Shown here piece after piece: positions 36,901 through 47,300 of a stretch of DNA of 64,000 nucleotides (the first letter of the stretch is position 1; the number at the start of each line of letters is the position of its first letter). A program made the position numbers and the translations under genes. The DNA comes from Archilochus colubris. Its lineage: Eukaryota > Chordata > Aves > Apodiformes > Trochilidae. The DNA is taken from NCBI GenBank assembly GCA_023079485.1, contig CM041084.1, forward strand, positions 120,388,467 to 120,452,466, in the 5' to 3' direction. Under the pieces are notes generated by a model. It saw nothing but the letters and a program-made list of their open reading frames with translations. It searched no databases and had not been told where the DNA came from.

Positions 36901-39900
36901 TTTCTTCTTTGAAAGGTGTAGATATTTTAGCATATCTGGGTTTGGGGGGAAAAAAGCTCTTAAGTGGTACTTAAATTTTTGGTTCAGCATGAGGAAAACA
37001 AAACACTGCTAGTGCTGAATGTACTTAACAGTTCATTTTAGCCCACCAGAGTCTTTGGTGTCAACTTAAAATTCCAGAGACAAATTAAGGGAATAGGTAC
37101 TAGGAAATAAATCCAAGTATTCTATTTATTGAGACTTATTTTTCGAAGCTGTATGTTTAAAGACCAAATGCTAGAAGTGAATGATAATTTAATTATAGGG
37201 TGCTGTTAGCATGGTGTTAAGGTTGTTACATTCACTTTGCATTTTACATTAGAACCTTAACAGTCTTAAACCTGTACCAATAGCTGAATATACTCACAGT
37301 AATATAGATCCTCATTTCTTTTGCCCATATTGGAACTTATTTATCTTCTAATGAGTCTGCTTTTTTTTTCATGAGGTTGCCCTGCTAAGAGCACATGCTG
37401 GGGAGCACCTGTTGCTTGGAGCAGCAAAACGGTCCATGGCATATAAGGATATTTTACTCTTAGGTAAACATTTGATTTGTTTTAATTAATAATGATGATG
37501 CTATAGTACATTAGCAACCATGTAATCACTTAAGTGGAACAACTGTTCTGGCACAATCAAAACAATGCATTCTGTGAATGCTGAATAGCTATTAATGACA
37601 TAATGTCACGTGCACTGTTCCAGAGAAAGCAGGTGGACAGTTTCCTGTGAGTTAATATGGCTAAAGGTTTATTGAATACCTGAAACCACAAGTTAAGGGA
37701 GCTTCTGGCGAATTGCCTCCTTACATTAGCATCCTTTCTGCACCTTTGTCCCATAAAAAAACAGAACAAAACAGCAACAAAAAAATGTTAAAAACCTTTC
37801 GCTTAAGAGGAGAGCAGGCAACCTATGGCCCATGTACTAATTTCAGTCTTCATTACATCATGCATCTGGAGGTTTCCAAAGAGCACTTCAGATATAGTTA
37901 TAGAAGATCATATAGGCTAGAAAATTGGATAGCCTGGATAGCCATCCCTACAACTCACTTTCCCAAGAGCCCTCTCATTGCTGCCTTGATTCTCACCATG
38001 TGACCATCATATGAACAGCATGCCTGTTGTTCCCTGACGTGTGGGAGATGGGAGCATCCATGGCATGGTGAGGGCTCATTTTTATAAGCCTGCATAAGCA
38101 TATTCTTGGTCACTTAAAAAGGCTCCTTTCCTGGGTCTTGTAAAGATATTGTGTCTGTTAGGGAAAGGGTTGTCATCATGTGGTGGAAGCATCTCTTGCC
38201 TTCATTTACCCATCAGAGAGGCACAGTACTACCATGACATGTGTCCCTGTACATATAGTGACATGAGGAGGCATTTGTTAGTACTGTTAGACAAATTACT
38301 CTGCCAGTCTGAAAAGCACTGTGCCAAAAATGGTCCTATTAAACAAGTACATAACTTTGGAGCTTTTTAGGTTTTTTTGTTTTTTATTTTCAGAAAATGT
38401 ACACGTCTTCTTGGACAGGATTTTTTATTTTAGGCAAGACTAAACACTAAACTCTCACTAGTTTCTTCATTGATGGTATGGTACAAGGGATTCTTCCACT
38501 GCTTTTTCTCCTTCCTCTTAGGGTCTGCCTTTTCATAGCTCTTGATCAGCTTGAATTTATTTTTACACATATCACAGCATTAAAGGGACAGGAAGGGCTT
38601 GTTCTGGAGTTACTAGTCTAATCAACAATCCTTTCAGATTAAAAACTACACAAATTACCTTCTTAACCTAGTTCTTCTTCTAGATACAGTTTTACTGATG
38701 AAATTAACAGAAAGACAATAAAACATTTGTAGACTTTTATTTGATTTAGTGGGCAATAAAGAAAAAAATTTTAATGCTAAGCAGAAAAATATTGTCAACA
38801 TGAACCAATATCACCATATGTATTGGAAAAAGAAATAATTTCAGGTTCCAAGGCTTATTTCTGATTTTTGGAGTTAGATACCTGTATAGCTTTTGAGTCC
38901 CTTTCTGGCACGGGTGTGTTATGATATAAGCATCAGCTTGTCTTCCAAAAATTGGTGGCTTCTGGAAGGGTTGTGGTTTTCTCACTGTTCTCAACATTTA
39001 GGTTAGATGATTTATGGACAGAAGGTGAATTGCAGTGTCATGGAGTCTTCCCCAAACTGAAAATTTAAAATTAGAAGAGCAGGGGTAATTCTTTTGGTAC
39101 TGAAAATGTTAAGAGGCTTTGAAATTTTATTAAGAGTGGCAGAAGAATCTGTTAGAAATATTCCTGATGCCTTGACTGGAAGGAGGTTTCTTTGTCCAGT
39201 GACAAATCCTGATTACTCAACTTGGGATGTATAATTTTCATGGAGAAATGTGAAATTTTAAGATCGATTTACCATTACATGTACCTATTATGTAAAGATA
39301 ATGGCCTACTTGTGCATTCCAGATATAGAGCTCAGTCTTGTGGGCTCTTCAGTTGGCATTTTTACATGCACAAATTATACAGATGACAGATGTATTTTGT
39401 ACATAGAACAGTTCTGTACCAAGTATGATACAAATAAAAGTTATTACTTAAAAAAATATTAAATATTTGATAAAGAAAAAAATACAAACAAACCAAAAAC
39501 GTGTGCTTTGGAAAAGGGGACTACATCTAGTACATTACATCAAAGTTTTTGTGTCAATCCACATGTTGGTTTTCTTTCTCTCCAAGGCAACAATTACATA
39601 ATCCACCGCAACAGCACCGAGGTGGAGATCAGCCGGGTGGCAAATCGGATTCTAGATGAGCTGGTTCGACCCTTCCAGGAGATTCAAATAGATGACAATG
39701 AGTATGCTTGCTTGAAAGCAATTGTGTTTTTTGATCCAGGTACCCTTTCAAAAACACATCTTGGAATTATTGTACATGTGATTATATTCAGAGTAATTTT
39801 TGTTGATGTAGCATCTGTTTGTGTTACCCAACTGAACAGGAAAAAATGAACTGGAAAAAAATAAGATGCTCCTCCCAAATATAATCTGGTTTGACTTTAA

Positions 39901-41578
39901 GTTTGTTTTCTCATTTTTTAAGATGCAAAGGGACTCAGTAATCCAATGAAGATTAAGAACATGCGGTTCCAAGTTCAGATCAGTTTAGAGGATTATATTA
40001 ATGACCGTCAGTATGACTCCCGAGGGAGATTTGGAGAACTTCTGCTTCTACTGCCTACACTCCAGAGCATCACTTGGCAAATGATTGAGCAAATACAATT
40101 GGTTAAGCTATTTGGAATTGTCAAAATTGACAGTTTGCTTCAGGAAATGTTATTGGGAGGTAAGATAACAACTTGTTAAATTTACCATGTCTTGTTTTCT
40201 TGAATTTAGGACACTGAGAGACACTGAGAGAATCATGATGTAAGCAAACACTTTGACCACACCTTGCTTTCTGAGCTTTGAGTCATATGATTGTTAGATA
40301 AAGCCTTCTTGTTTTGGCAGCTCATCTCTACAACCTCAGATTGTGCTGTATACTTCCCAATCATTGCTGGGTATCTAGGCACACAGTTCCCTAGGCAGAT
40401 GGAAGATTCCTTCCAAGTATTTAATGAAATCCACTGTCAGTGCAGTCAAAACAGCGAAAATAAACACAGTGCTTAATACAGTTGAAGTCTGGTTAAATTG
40501 TTTAATGAATATCCGGAGGCAATTATTCAAATTGCCAATCAAAATATTTGCTCTACAGAAACATAATTATTGCAGTATAAATCGTTGACAACAACATGCT
40601 CTTTTGAATTGATGTGTGCTCATGTTATTTTTGCAGGTACTTCTAATGATGCCAGTCATCTGCATCATCCAGTGCATCCTCACTTAGCCCAAGATCCATT
40701 AACTGGCCAAACTATCCTCATAAGTTCAATGTCTGCTCCTGTACATACAGAACAGATTTGTGAGTAATTGCAAGTTTGCCTCTGTCATAACATTTCACTG
40801 TTACAGTTAAAAATATTAATTAGAATGGTGGCCTGTCAGTGCTCATAGAGTTACTTCATCATCATTTTTAAATTAAAATAATTGTGCATTAAAAATGCAT
40901 GTATATAAACAGTGTTAAATGAGAGACACTGACCTGAATTTAATTTTAAAGTTCAGCACTATTCTAATATATCACTGGTTTCACATGAAAAATTTTTCAA
41001 AAACTGAAAATTCTGACAACTAAAAGAAACAAGAAAGCTGAGCAAGGGCTTTTTTCACAGGTGTGTAGTGAGAGGACAAGCCATGATGGTTTAAAACTTG
41101 AAGAAGGGAGATTTAGGTTAGACATTAGGAAAAAATTCTTTCCTGTGAAGGTGGTGAGGCACTGGAACAGGTTACCCAGGGAAGTGATGGCTGCCCCTCC
41201 TTAGAAGTGTTCAAGGCAAGGTTGGATGGGGCCTTGAGCAACCTGGTTTAGTGGGAGGTGTCCCTGCCCTATGGCAGGGAGGTTGGAACTAGATGATCTT
41301 TAGTGGTCCCTTCCAAGCCTCGCCATTCTATGATTTTAGAAAATATCCTGTTTATCTAGTATGCCAAATATAACAGTACTTCCTTTTGGGGCAGTAGTAC
41401 ATGTATGCAGAGTAGGCCAGATTATAAAAATACATAATTCTTTCTGTATTCTTTTTCAGCAACTCCAGAAACTCCATTACCTTCCCCTCCACAAGGCTCT
41501 GGGCAAGAATACAAAATGTCTACGAATCAGGCTTCAGTCATTGCACAGCAATCTATTTTGAAACCCAAACCATTGTGA
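24847..41578 (+). CDS. HNF4G: HNF4G, hepatocyte nuclear factor 4 gamma (complete, 10 coding exons)
   Basis: Nuclear receptor (NR2A family) that binds DR1-type response elements as a homodimer and regulates epithelial and metabolic genes in gut, kidney and liver lineages. Coding exons are 24847-24961, 27773-27941, 29650-29744, 33040-33146, 35085-35240, 37376-37463, 39587-39739, 39923-40159, 40637-40759 and 41460-41578; all introns are GT-AG and all phases fit. The product is 453 residues: A/B domain 1-57, zinc finger 1 (C58, C61, C75, C78; P-box CDGCKG), zinc finger 2 (C94, C100, C110, C113), hinge to about 170, ligand-binding domain to about 374 with AF-2 helix [10 protein letters not shown] domain 375-453. 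Gamma rather than alpha is shown by [42 protein letters not shown] and [17 protein letters not shown]. Start 24847 ([10 protein letters not shown]) is chosen by match to HNF4A MRLSKTLVDM. The codon before it is also ATG (24844), and M10 (24874) and M47 (27796) are alternative starts; M47 corresponds to the human short isoform. Confidence 0.97.
24962..27772 (+). other. HNF4G intron 1
   Basis: 2.8 kb, AT-rich. Contains a perfect tandem duplication of a 17-mer (25725-25741, 25742-25758) and an A-rich patch at 25620-25640. No transposon was recognised. Confidence 0.85.
27773..27941 (+). CDS. HNF4G: HNF4G coding exon 2 (zinc finger 1)
   Basis: Acceptor ctgtcctcag; enters in phase 1 (G|AC = Asp39) and leaves in phase 2 (AG|A = Arg95) at donor AG|GTATTT. 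Encodes [17 protein letters not shown], then zinc finger 1 with CAICGD and the P-box [11 protein letters not shown]. Met47 at 27796 begins the peptide that corresponds to the human 408-residue isoform (MNTTDNG...). Confidence 0.97.
28172..28188. repeat. Poly-A tract (A17)
   Basis: Homopolymer in HNF4G intron 2. Confidence 0.85.
28814..29020 (-). mobile_element. Short solo LTR (family shared with 53396-53593)
   Basis: About 207 bp running TGTAGTGGGA...TCTCTACA on the plus strand, with complementary TGTAG / CTACA termini and G-runs on both sides (28807-28813, 29021-29026) that could be a 6-bp target-site duplication. Read on the minus strand it shares 'accaggtgcc', 'cacctgtg', 'ttagggcagg', 'ccagggggccaataaa' and 'aggtg' in the same order with the copy at 53.4 kb. 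The CCAAT and AATAAAGG words look like an LTR promoter (28914-28923). No internal retroviral genes remain. Confidence 0.6.
29650..29744 (+). CDS. HNF4G: HNF4G coding exon 3 (zinc finger 2)
   Basis: Acceptor cttatag, enters phase 2, leaves phase 1 at GAAG|GTAATA. Encodes [18 protein letters not shown] followed by [13 protein letters not shown]: the second C4 zinc finger plus the C-terminal extension that contacts DNA in HNF4. Residue 97 is Asn where human HNF4A and HNF4G have Ser (FSRQ). Confidence 0.97.
29745..33039 (+). other. HNF4G intron 3
   Basis: 3.3 kb. Its central part is a ~550 bp CR1 fragment (30728-31285, minus). The rest is AT-rich with T-runs near the 3' end and no exon-like block. 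Confidence 0.85.
30728..31285 (-). mobile_element. CR1 LINE fragment (~550 bp)
   Basis: Minus-strand CR1: 'ggaagtcatctagttcaggccc', 'cttcttccagtgctgga', 'gggaagatgtttttccttatatctgattgga', 'cctcttgtcctttcactgtac', then the more 5' CR1 part with 'ctccatagccctccactgga' and 'catcatctgtgtattgagaaaccca'. The match is continuous but worn. The open frames across it, including one of 143 codons, are CR1 shadows and not genes. Confidence 0.85.
33040..33146 (+). CDS. HNF4G: HNF4G coding exon 4 (hinge)
   Basis: Acceptor cttttccag; phase 1 in, phase 0 out at CAG|GTACTG. Encodes [17 protein letters not shown] and [18 protein letters not shown]. The RRNT site keeps a basophilic-kinase-like RRxT pattern where HNF4A has RRSS, the reported PKA site. 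Confidence 0.96.
34030..34188 (+). mobile_element. CR1 LINE fragment adjoining a microsatellite
   Basis: Plus-strand CR1 body: 'caataactggaacaactttcccaggaatgtgg', 'gagtcgctgtcactggaggttttcaag' and 'gacagggtgctagataatctcatgtagg' follow the usual CR1 order. The terminal part (final ~60 bp and octamers) is missing and the CTCCCTTTTCCC stretch runs into the hexamer repeat. Confidence 0.7.
34189..34274. repeat. (CCTTTT)n microsatellite
   Basis: About 14 nearly perfect copies of the hexamer CCTTTT, so the strand is purely pyrimidine over 86 bp. Likely length-polymorphic. Purine/pyrimidine strand asymmetry of this kind can form triplex DNA. Confidence 0.95.
35085..35240 (+). CDS. HNF4G: HNF4G coding exon 5 (ligand-binding domain, helices 1-4)
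   Basis: Acceptor atggccag, phase 0 both sides, 52 codons, donor CAG|GTATAA. Encodes [19 protein letters not shown], then [19 protein letters not shown] and [13 protein letters not shown]. The nuclear-receptor signature around helices 3-4 is intact except Gly205 where HNF4 proteins have Ala (YIPAFCEL). Confidence 0.97.
35241..37375 (+). other. HNF4G intron 5
   Basis: 2.1 kb, AT-rich, with an A15 run at about 35432-35446. No transposon or exon-like block recognised. Confidence 0.85.
37376..37463 (+). CDS. HNF4G: HNF4G coding exon 6 (ligand-binding domain, helix 5 region)
   Basis: Acceptor ttttttcatgag, phase 0 in, phase 1 out at TTAG|GTAAAC. Encodes [20 protein letters not shown] and [10 protein letters not shown]. 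Arg219 of the [10 protein letters not shown] motif is the residue that anchors the fatty-acid carboxylate in HNF4 structures. Ala231 and Ala236 replace Thr and Met of human HNF4G. Confidence 0.96.
37464..39586 (+). other. HNF4G intron 6
   Basis: 2.1 kb with no recognisable transposon. Short open frames on both strands lack splice context. Confidence 0.85.
39587..39739 (+). CDS. HNF4G: HNF4G coding exon 7 (ligand-binding domain, helices 6-9)
   Basis: Acceptor ttctctccaag, phase 1 in and out, donor CCAG|GTACCC. Encodes [39 protein letters not shown] and [18 protein letters not shown] and NEYACLK are gamma-type (alpha has DYIVPRH and NEYAYLK), which settles paralogue identity. Confidence 0.97.
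39923..40159 (+). CDS. HNF4G: HNF4G coding exon 8 (dimer helix 10 and AF-2)
   Basis: Separated from exon 7 by only 183 bp. Acceptor tttttaag, phase 1 in and out, donor GGAG|GTAAGA. Encodes [57 protein letters not shown] and the AF-2 coactivator helix [10 protein letters not shown] (365-374). The dimer-interface and AF-2 residues are conserved. Confidence 0.97.
40160..40636 (+). other. HNF4G intron 8
   Basis: 477 bp. A perfect 10-mer tandem pair (ACACTGAGAG twice) lies at about 40210-40229. Nothing else noted. Confidence 0.85.
40637..40759 (+). CDS. HNF4G: HNF4G coding exon 9 (F domain, part 1)
   Basis: Acceptor atttttgcag, phase 1 in, phase 1 out at ATTT|GTGAGT. Encodes [18 protein letters not shown] and [20 protein letters not shown]. 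If the donor is not used, the frame adds only Cys-Glu before a TAA, so no alpha2-type 10-residue insertion can arise by extending this exon. Confidence 0.95.
40760..41459 (+). other. HNF4G intron 9
   Basis: 700 bp, of which about 300 is a CR1 3' end (41030-41337). The remaining ~120 bp before exon 10 holds the branch and polypyrimidine region (ttctttttcag). Confidence 0.85.
41030..41337 (+). mobile_element. CR1 LINE 3' end in HNF4G intron 9
   Basis: Plus-strand CR1 covering 'gagaggacaag', 'ttaggttagacattaggaaa', 'ggtggtgaggcactggaaca', 'gttcaaggcaaggttggatg', 'gagcaacctggtttagtggg' and 'ggttggaactagatgatctt', ending in CATTCTATGATT, the CR1 terminal octamer. One of the better-preserved copies in the window. 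It lies 122 bp before exon 10. Confidence 0.93.
41460..41578 (+). CDS. HNF4G: HNF4G coding exon 10 (F domain, C-terminus)
   Basis: Acceptor ttctttttcag, phase 1 in. Encodes [30 protein letters not shown] and the tail SILKPKPL, then TGA. The proline-rich part matches human HNF4G but lacks one residue (GQEYK against GQEQYK), and the last ten or so residues have diverged. Confidence 0.95.
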
Positions 41579-41612
41579 TAATGTTTCTCTGCCTGTCATA
41601 CTCATCTGTCTG

Positions 41613-41674
41613 TCCCTCCTTCTCTCCCTCTCTCCTCTCCCTTCCTCCCTCCCATCCCTTCCCTCTTCCTTTTT
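41613..41674 (+). repeat. Pyrimidine tract at start of HNF4G 3'UTR
   Basis: 62 nt of C and T with a single A at 41654, starting 35 nt after the stop codon. Such CU-rich RNA is a typical binding platform for PCBP/hnRNP K and PTB proteins, so a role in mRNA stability or translation is possible but inferred. Confidence 0.8.
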
Positions 41675-44090
41675 ATGCACTAGATAAATTGGTAGGACAC
41701 TTGCACATTTAAAATCTCAGGATGATAAAGGAAATTATTTCCTCAGCAGACACTACTGTGGATGTTTCTTAAAACACCTTGTTATTTGGAAAGTGATGCT
41801 CACTGTTCTGACTGCCATTCACAACTGTAACTGTGGACACTGCAGTCTGACAAACATGTATAGAGGTTGATACTGTTTTTAGATCTTTTAACTGCACAGG
41901 TTAATTTTTTTATTTCCTGTTTTAGTTGTTGTCTTAATGTTATTGCTTTAGATGTGTATATAATTTTTTTCTTTGTGACGGAACTGGTTAGTGCTTGTTT
42001 AGCTGTGAATTGTAGACATGAAAAAGTGTGTTAATCAAACAAAAGCCAAGATTCCTCAAATAGTAGAACAGTAGGCTACCAAAGCACATGTATTAAATAG
42101 AAAGGAGAAAACAAGGGCAGAAACACCCGATTAATTAAAAAAGAATAATAATTTAAAAATCCTGTTTTGAAAGAACGATATCAAGTTAAAATTCAACAGA
42201 AGTGTTCAATCTCCCCTGCTTACCTATTCGTATGGACATTATGGGAATTAGGCCATTCTGGGACACTTTTCACCTTGCTTTAGGGGCACAGAGGGTATAA
42301 GTAGGAATATGGCCAGACCATGCCACTTGACCTCAAGGCTGGAGTATAGACTTTGTACTGTTTGATTTACTAGGGTAAGTGTAGCCATTGTGTTTATTTG
42401 CTTTACTGGCCAGTGAATGCATGTTTCACCATTCACTCTATGTATAGAGTAGTATGCAGTAGCTCTGTGTCTGGAGAGGTATGGACTAACTCTGAGCTTT
42501 AGATGTTTGTGGTTTGAGCCATGGCATTTCAAGCCATAAGATATCCAGCACACCAAATACTTATTCTCTGGATTTTTAAGAGTTTTCAGAAGCTTGGAAT
42601 GAATTGACTTACTATGAAAAGCCCCTTTCTCCTCCTCTTCTTCCTCCTCTTCCAGTCAAAGGTGACCCAACACTGACCAAGTTTTGTGCCTGGAGTCTGT
42701 AATAACCCATCTAGATTTTGGACTTTTTGTGGTTTTGCTCAAAGGGGACCTTGCAACACATGTTCACTTGGGATGTTATGTGAAAATGATCCATTATGAT
42801 ATATAAAGTGATCTCTTGTTCAAATAATCATGAAGAAAATCACCACTTTCCACATTTTATTTGTACCAGACAGCAACAATTTTTCTTTTAGTACTTTAAA
42901 GCAGACTTTCTTCTCAGAACTTGTGTAAGAGAGAAACAGAGAAAAAAGAGAGAAGTAATTCTGCAGTTTACTGAATGATTGCAAAGAGAAAACATTGGAG
43001 TGCAGAAATTCTGCAAAGTGAGATGTTGGTCATCTTGAGCCAGACACCTGCATTAATTGCAGAATCCAAAGATGGTGTAGTTAAATCTCTGACTTGTAAA
43101 AGTTTCTGAAACACACTGATAAGATATTTCAGTTATGTTTTTTGCAGGCAGGAAATGCTGAGCTAACCTGCATGTTCAAAAGGCTTTCATGGAAATACAC
43201 TTACCACCAATGAGACCTTGTTTTTATGTTATTTTAAAGTAGTTGCTTTTGTAAAGCCTCTTAATGTTTATGTTTTGCTTTTTAGAGTGTTTTTCTTTTT
43301 GCTGGTTACTGTTTATTTTTATCAATGCATTACTCTTTTTACAAGTTCCTTTTAGCATGAGTTTTGATGATGGAATATAGTACCAACATTTTGCCATTAA
43401 CTTTAGGAGCTACCAGACTGTGCTGATGGCCACCAGCACTTTATGGGGAAATACGATGGTAAACCATGTGTGAGGGATACTGAGCAGCCCAAAAGCTGAC
43501 TAATGGGTGTCACTTCTGTGCATTTGTCATGAAAAGAACATTTGGCTCAAGTTGGGCTTGCATGGCTTTCCTGTGTCAGATTAATGAAGTCAATTGCATA
43601 ACTGTGGCAGTATTGGTCTGACAAAAAACATTTAGTGGGAAATAGAGAGTAGTCCCTGAGTTGGCCACCCTTGCCTTATATAAGCAATATGTATAATAGC
43701 TTAATGTGTTTAGTTTTCACAATGTACTTTGGATATCAAGTGTACAATGAATTGTTTCCACACACTGCCAAAATGTACCGGATGGAAAATATACTTTAGT
43801 ATTTTATCTGACAAAAAAGTTATCTATTTTGTATGATATACTACATTTTTGAATAAGAAGAACACCGCTGTAATTTATTGGGAGAAGCTGATTTATTTTA
43901 TAAATGTAATATTATTTTTGTAAACTTAATTATGAAAAAATCAGAAATTAGTAGCTTTGTTAAATGTTAAATTATAATGAGATGTAACTTTATATGTTTG
44001 AAGTCTGATACTGTTTTTTTTTGTGTTGAGCATTTGGAATTGAAAAGTTTGCTGGAAATATTTCAACTGGACTGTTTTTTATCAAAGCTC

Positions 44091-44096
44091 AATAAA
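44091..44096 (+). promoter_or_regulatory. HNF4G polyadenylation signal
   Basis: AATAAA in 'ctcaataaagaaa', followed within 40 nt by a TG-rich stretch (ttgcctttggtaatttt). Best candidate for the distal poly-A site; no other canonical AATAAA was noticed between the stop codon and here. Confidence 0.7.
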
Positions 44097-44230
44097 GAAA
44101 AATGAATGATCCAAATGACACATTTGCCTTTGGTAATTTTATGACTATCTACATAAACAATAACAATGCTTTATGTTGCTTATGTTGTGAGTAAGTATAA
44201 AACTGAAATATGCTTTCATCTCTTCAGTAT

Positions 44231-44304
44231 TCACAGCATCACAGTGTCTGTGGTTGGAAGGGACTTCTGGAGGTCATCTTGTCCAGCCCCCCTGAATAAG
44301 CAGA
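44231..44304 (-). mobile_element. CR1 LINE 3' terminal fragment
   Basis: 'tcacagcatcacagtgtctg' (decayed octamers), then 'ggttggaagggacttctgg' and 'ggtcatcttgtccagcccccc'. Minus orientation, about 75 bp, located 120 bp beyond the HNF4G poly-A site. Confidence 0.85.
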
Positions 44305-47300
44305 TTATTGAAATCATATGAAATAGGATGGCAACATTTTAGTTGATTCATCTGTAACATGGCAAATAATTACATAGCTATGGTTTTCAATTTTTAATTC
44401 TGATTCAGAAAAGAATTTAAGTGCATTCTTAATTCCATCTGTGTTTAGAATGAAGCATATGTTCAACAGCCTTTTTTTTCTGGACAGGGATAACTTAACA
44501 AATCACTCCCTTTTGTTTCTCTAGTGCCTTGCTATTTAGTCTAATTTATTTGCAGCTAAGCAGTTGTTTATTTTGTACAGACTTTGAAAAATTTAGGAAG
44601 ATTCTTTAAGATTTATATTTTTAGATAATGTCTCTCGAGAGCCTTGGAAAGTATATTTTGTTGTATGTCTCCTTTGAGTAGATTTTGAATAGAGGGGTGT
44701 TTTTTGACTGGGAGTGCGTAATTACATAAAAGGAATTGGGCTCATGGGTTCTACTCAAGTGCAGAGCTACATAAAAAGCTGCCACTGGAGGTAGAAGAGG
44801 CTTTGCTTATGAGTTTGGGTGCTTTTAGGTCCCTTTGAGAAACTTGTGTCTGTGGCTCATTATTTTAAATGAAAGATTTCTCTGCCCTTCACTGTAAATG
44901 CTAACTTGGGTGAAAGAAGGTAATGGTTTTAGAGGAAAGAAGAGAGTCTTTTCAGCCTACAATGGAGAAAATATGGAAAACCTCCTACATCTTCAATGCC
45001 ATGAAGTGCTGACAGACATTTCTTTACAGATTTCTGTGAATCATCTTTATAAACCACACCATTAAGTGAATCAGAATTGTATATTTTACAGATGGAAATA
45101 TTAGCTTTCAGTCCTACTCATTGTACAAAATTGCTCCCAACTCAGGAAATCTGTATGTGGGTGAAGGCATTTACTGAGCTGCAAGAACCTTCTGAGACAG
45201 AAAATTTAACATTCTCAGAATATAAGAATGAAGTCCATTATGCCTTCTGGTTGTACCTTTGTGTACTTGGCAGTTCTGTATTCACTCTTAGGGATGTGCG
45301 TCAGACTGTGACTGACAAAAATTTTTATTTCTGTCCAACAGACATGCACTTCCAATATTTCTGTTGCTTACACTAAAATACATAGAGGAAGAAAGTATTT
45401 AGCTCCACATTTTCCAGTAACTCTTTAATAACTTATTGTGTTGGTTAGCAAATGTCTACACTTTTTAAATTTCCCCTTATGTAGAGCCATTAGTTTCCTT
45501 CTTTAGGAAAAAAACAAAACAAAACAAAAAGAAAATGAAAATTTACCCCCAAATTTTCAGCCACTGAGTGAACAGTTTTCCTTCTGTCAATTTTGTAAAA
45601 AAGGGAACATAGATGTCATCAGGGCTGGTTCCTTATCGTCTTGTGGCAAATACAAATATTTTAATTAATGGAAAAGTTTACTTGTAACTAAAGAGCCTTC
45701 TATAAAGCATGATTCTATGATTCTAAGCTAAGATATGAAACAGATTGCAGAGAGGAGTAAAAGTGCTGTACAGTAGGGAATGCATTTTCAAAAATCTTTT
45801 CTATGAAAATTAAAATGGAGATCTGATTTCTAAGCAAAATGATAAATACTTCTATGAAAAGGTAAAAAACTTAATGATGAAAGTCAAATATAAAAACTTA
45901 TACAATGAAAGAGAACTTATGTCCTGTATCTTAAGATGGAAAGAAGTAAATCATACTTACTGAATACCAGGATGTCTGAATAGCCTCTATGGGAAAAATC
46001 TCATAAAATGGGGGAGCAAGCATGTTGTGCCTAAAAATGCACTTATGATAATTACCTCTATTGCTGAATGTTGTGGTTGACCTAAGATTGCTACTGGCAT
46101 TGTCTGGTCATTCAGCTGAGTCTCAGTTGAAGATGCCACATCAACAGTAGATTTACTGATGGAACTGAGAGGATTGTCACCTCATCACTAAAGGTTCCTG
46201 GTGTAACAGCCACTCAAGGTCACATAGTGGCACTATAGCCTTGCACCAGAACTGAGCTCTTAATTGCAACTTCTGATGATCCTGGGCCTGAAAACACATT
46301 TTCCTTTTGCAAGTGTGAACACCACTGATGGCCAGCATGACAGATGTGCTTCATGGAGGCAACAGCAGCAAGTTTTGAAGATTTTCCTTTAGCCAGACTG
46401 ATGAAAGGGTGGTTTCAGCTGAAGCTTAGGATCTCTGCTCCAAGATTAGAGAATGTCTAGAAATCCACAGTTTTTAAATTCTTTGACCTGGGTCTGAATT
46501 GCACTGGCTGGTCTCTGAGTGTTACTGTTAAAGGGGGGAAGTCTTTGAATGGCTGAGAACATTGTGTGTCTCATAAGGTTCAGGGGCTTTGTGGGCTTTG
46601 GGCTGCAATGTAACCTCCTCTGATGTTTTGTTAGTAGGTTGACCAAACAGATAGAAAGTTGCTGTTTTGATTTTAGAATCTTAAATGTTGTCAGAGAAAT
46701 AATACCAACAAAGATTGCTCAGAGAGTTGTTTCTCTGGGAGTTAAACTACCCTAAGAATTAAAGGAGATAGTGAATGGCTAGAGAAAAATAATAAAGTAT
46801 ATGACAAGGGCTTTCAAAGGATTTAGTGAACAGAGGAAGGCAAGAAGTCCTGCACAAATTGATAACCATTAATTCCATGAAGAGATTATGTGAACCTCTA
46901 CTGTGGAAGTATAAGTTCAGACAGTTTTGCTCAATGTATTTTGGTTTGTGGTTCCTTATATTATCTGTACATTGCAAACATCAGATGAAGCTGGAACAGC
47001 TGATTCATTCACAATTTTTCTTCAGCATTTCAGGAAACATGTCCCAGCAGGTTAGCATGCCCACAGGTGCCAACATTTGTTGGCTCTCCACAGAACTGCA
47101 GTGAAGGGTGACCTGGGCACATTCTACATCACTCCTCAAAGACCCTTTCTCTGTGTTCTTTAAATGAACAATGACAATAATAGCATGGGAGTAAAACAGG
47201 ACCATTTATGTAGCTCAGGGCAGTGCTTACTGTCACCAGTGGCCTTTTATTATCACATCTTGTCATATGCTGCATAGCTGAACCTGCCAGTTGCATCACC

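Larger units (their letters stand above)
41579..44115 (+). other. HNF4G 3' untranslated region
   Basis: About 2.5 kb from the stop to just after the AATAAA at 44091. It starts with a 62-nt almost pure pyrimidine tract (41613-41674, one A) and has a Pumilio-type TGTATATA at 41955-41962. Open frames inside, including 102 codons antisense at 42248-42556, have no support. The 3' end is placed by the poly-A signal and by the loss of apparent sequence constraint; transcript data were not available. Confidence 0.75.

Noticed and set aside
45092..45376. 94-codon frame starting right after an acceptor-like tttacag
   Set aside because: Single block with no donor, and the composition looks random (Cys/Phe/Leu-rich). 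A separate gene is not supported, though a terminal exon cannot be fully excluded.
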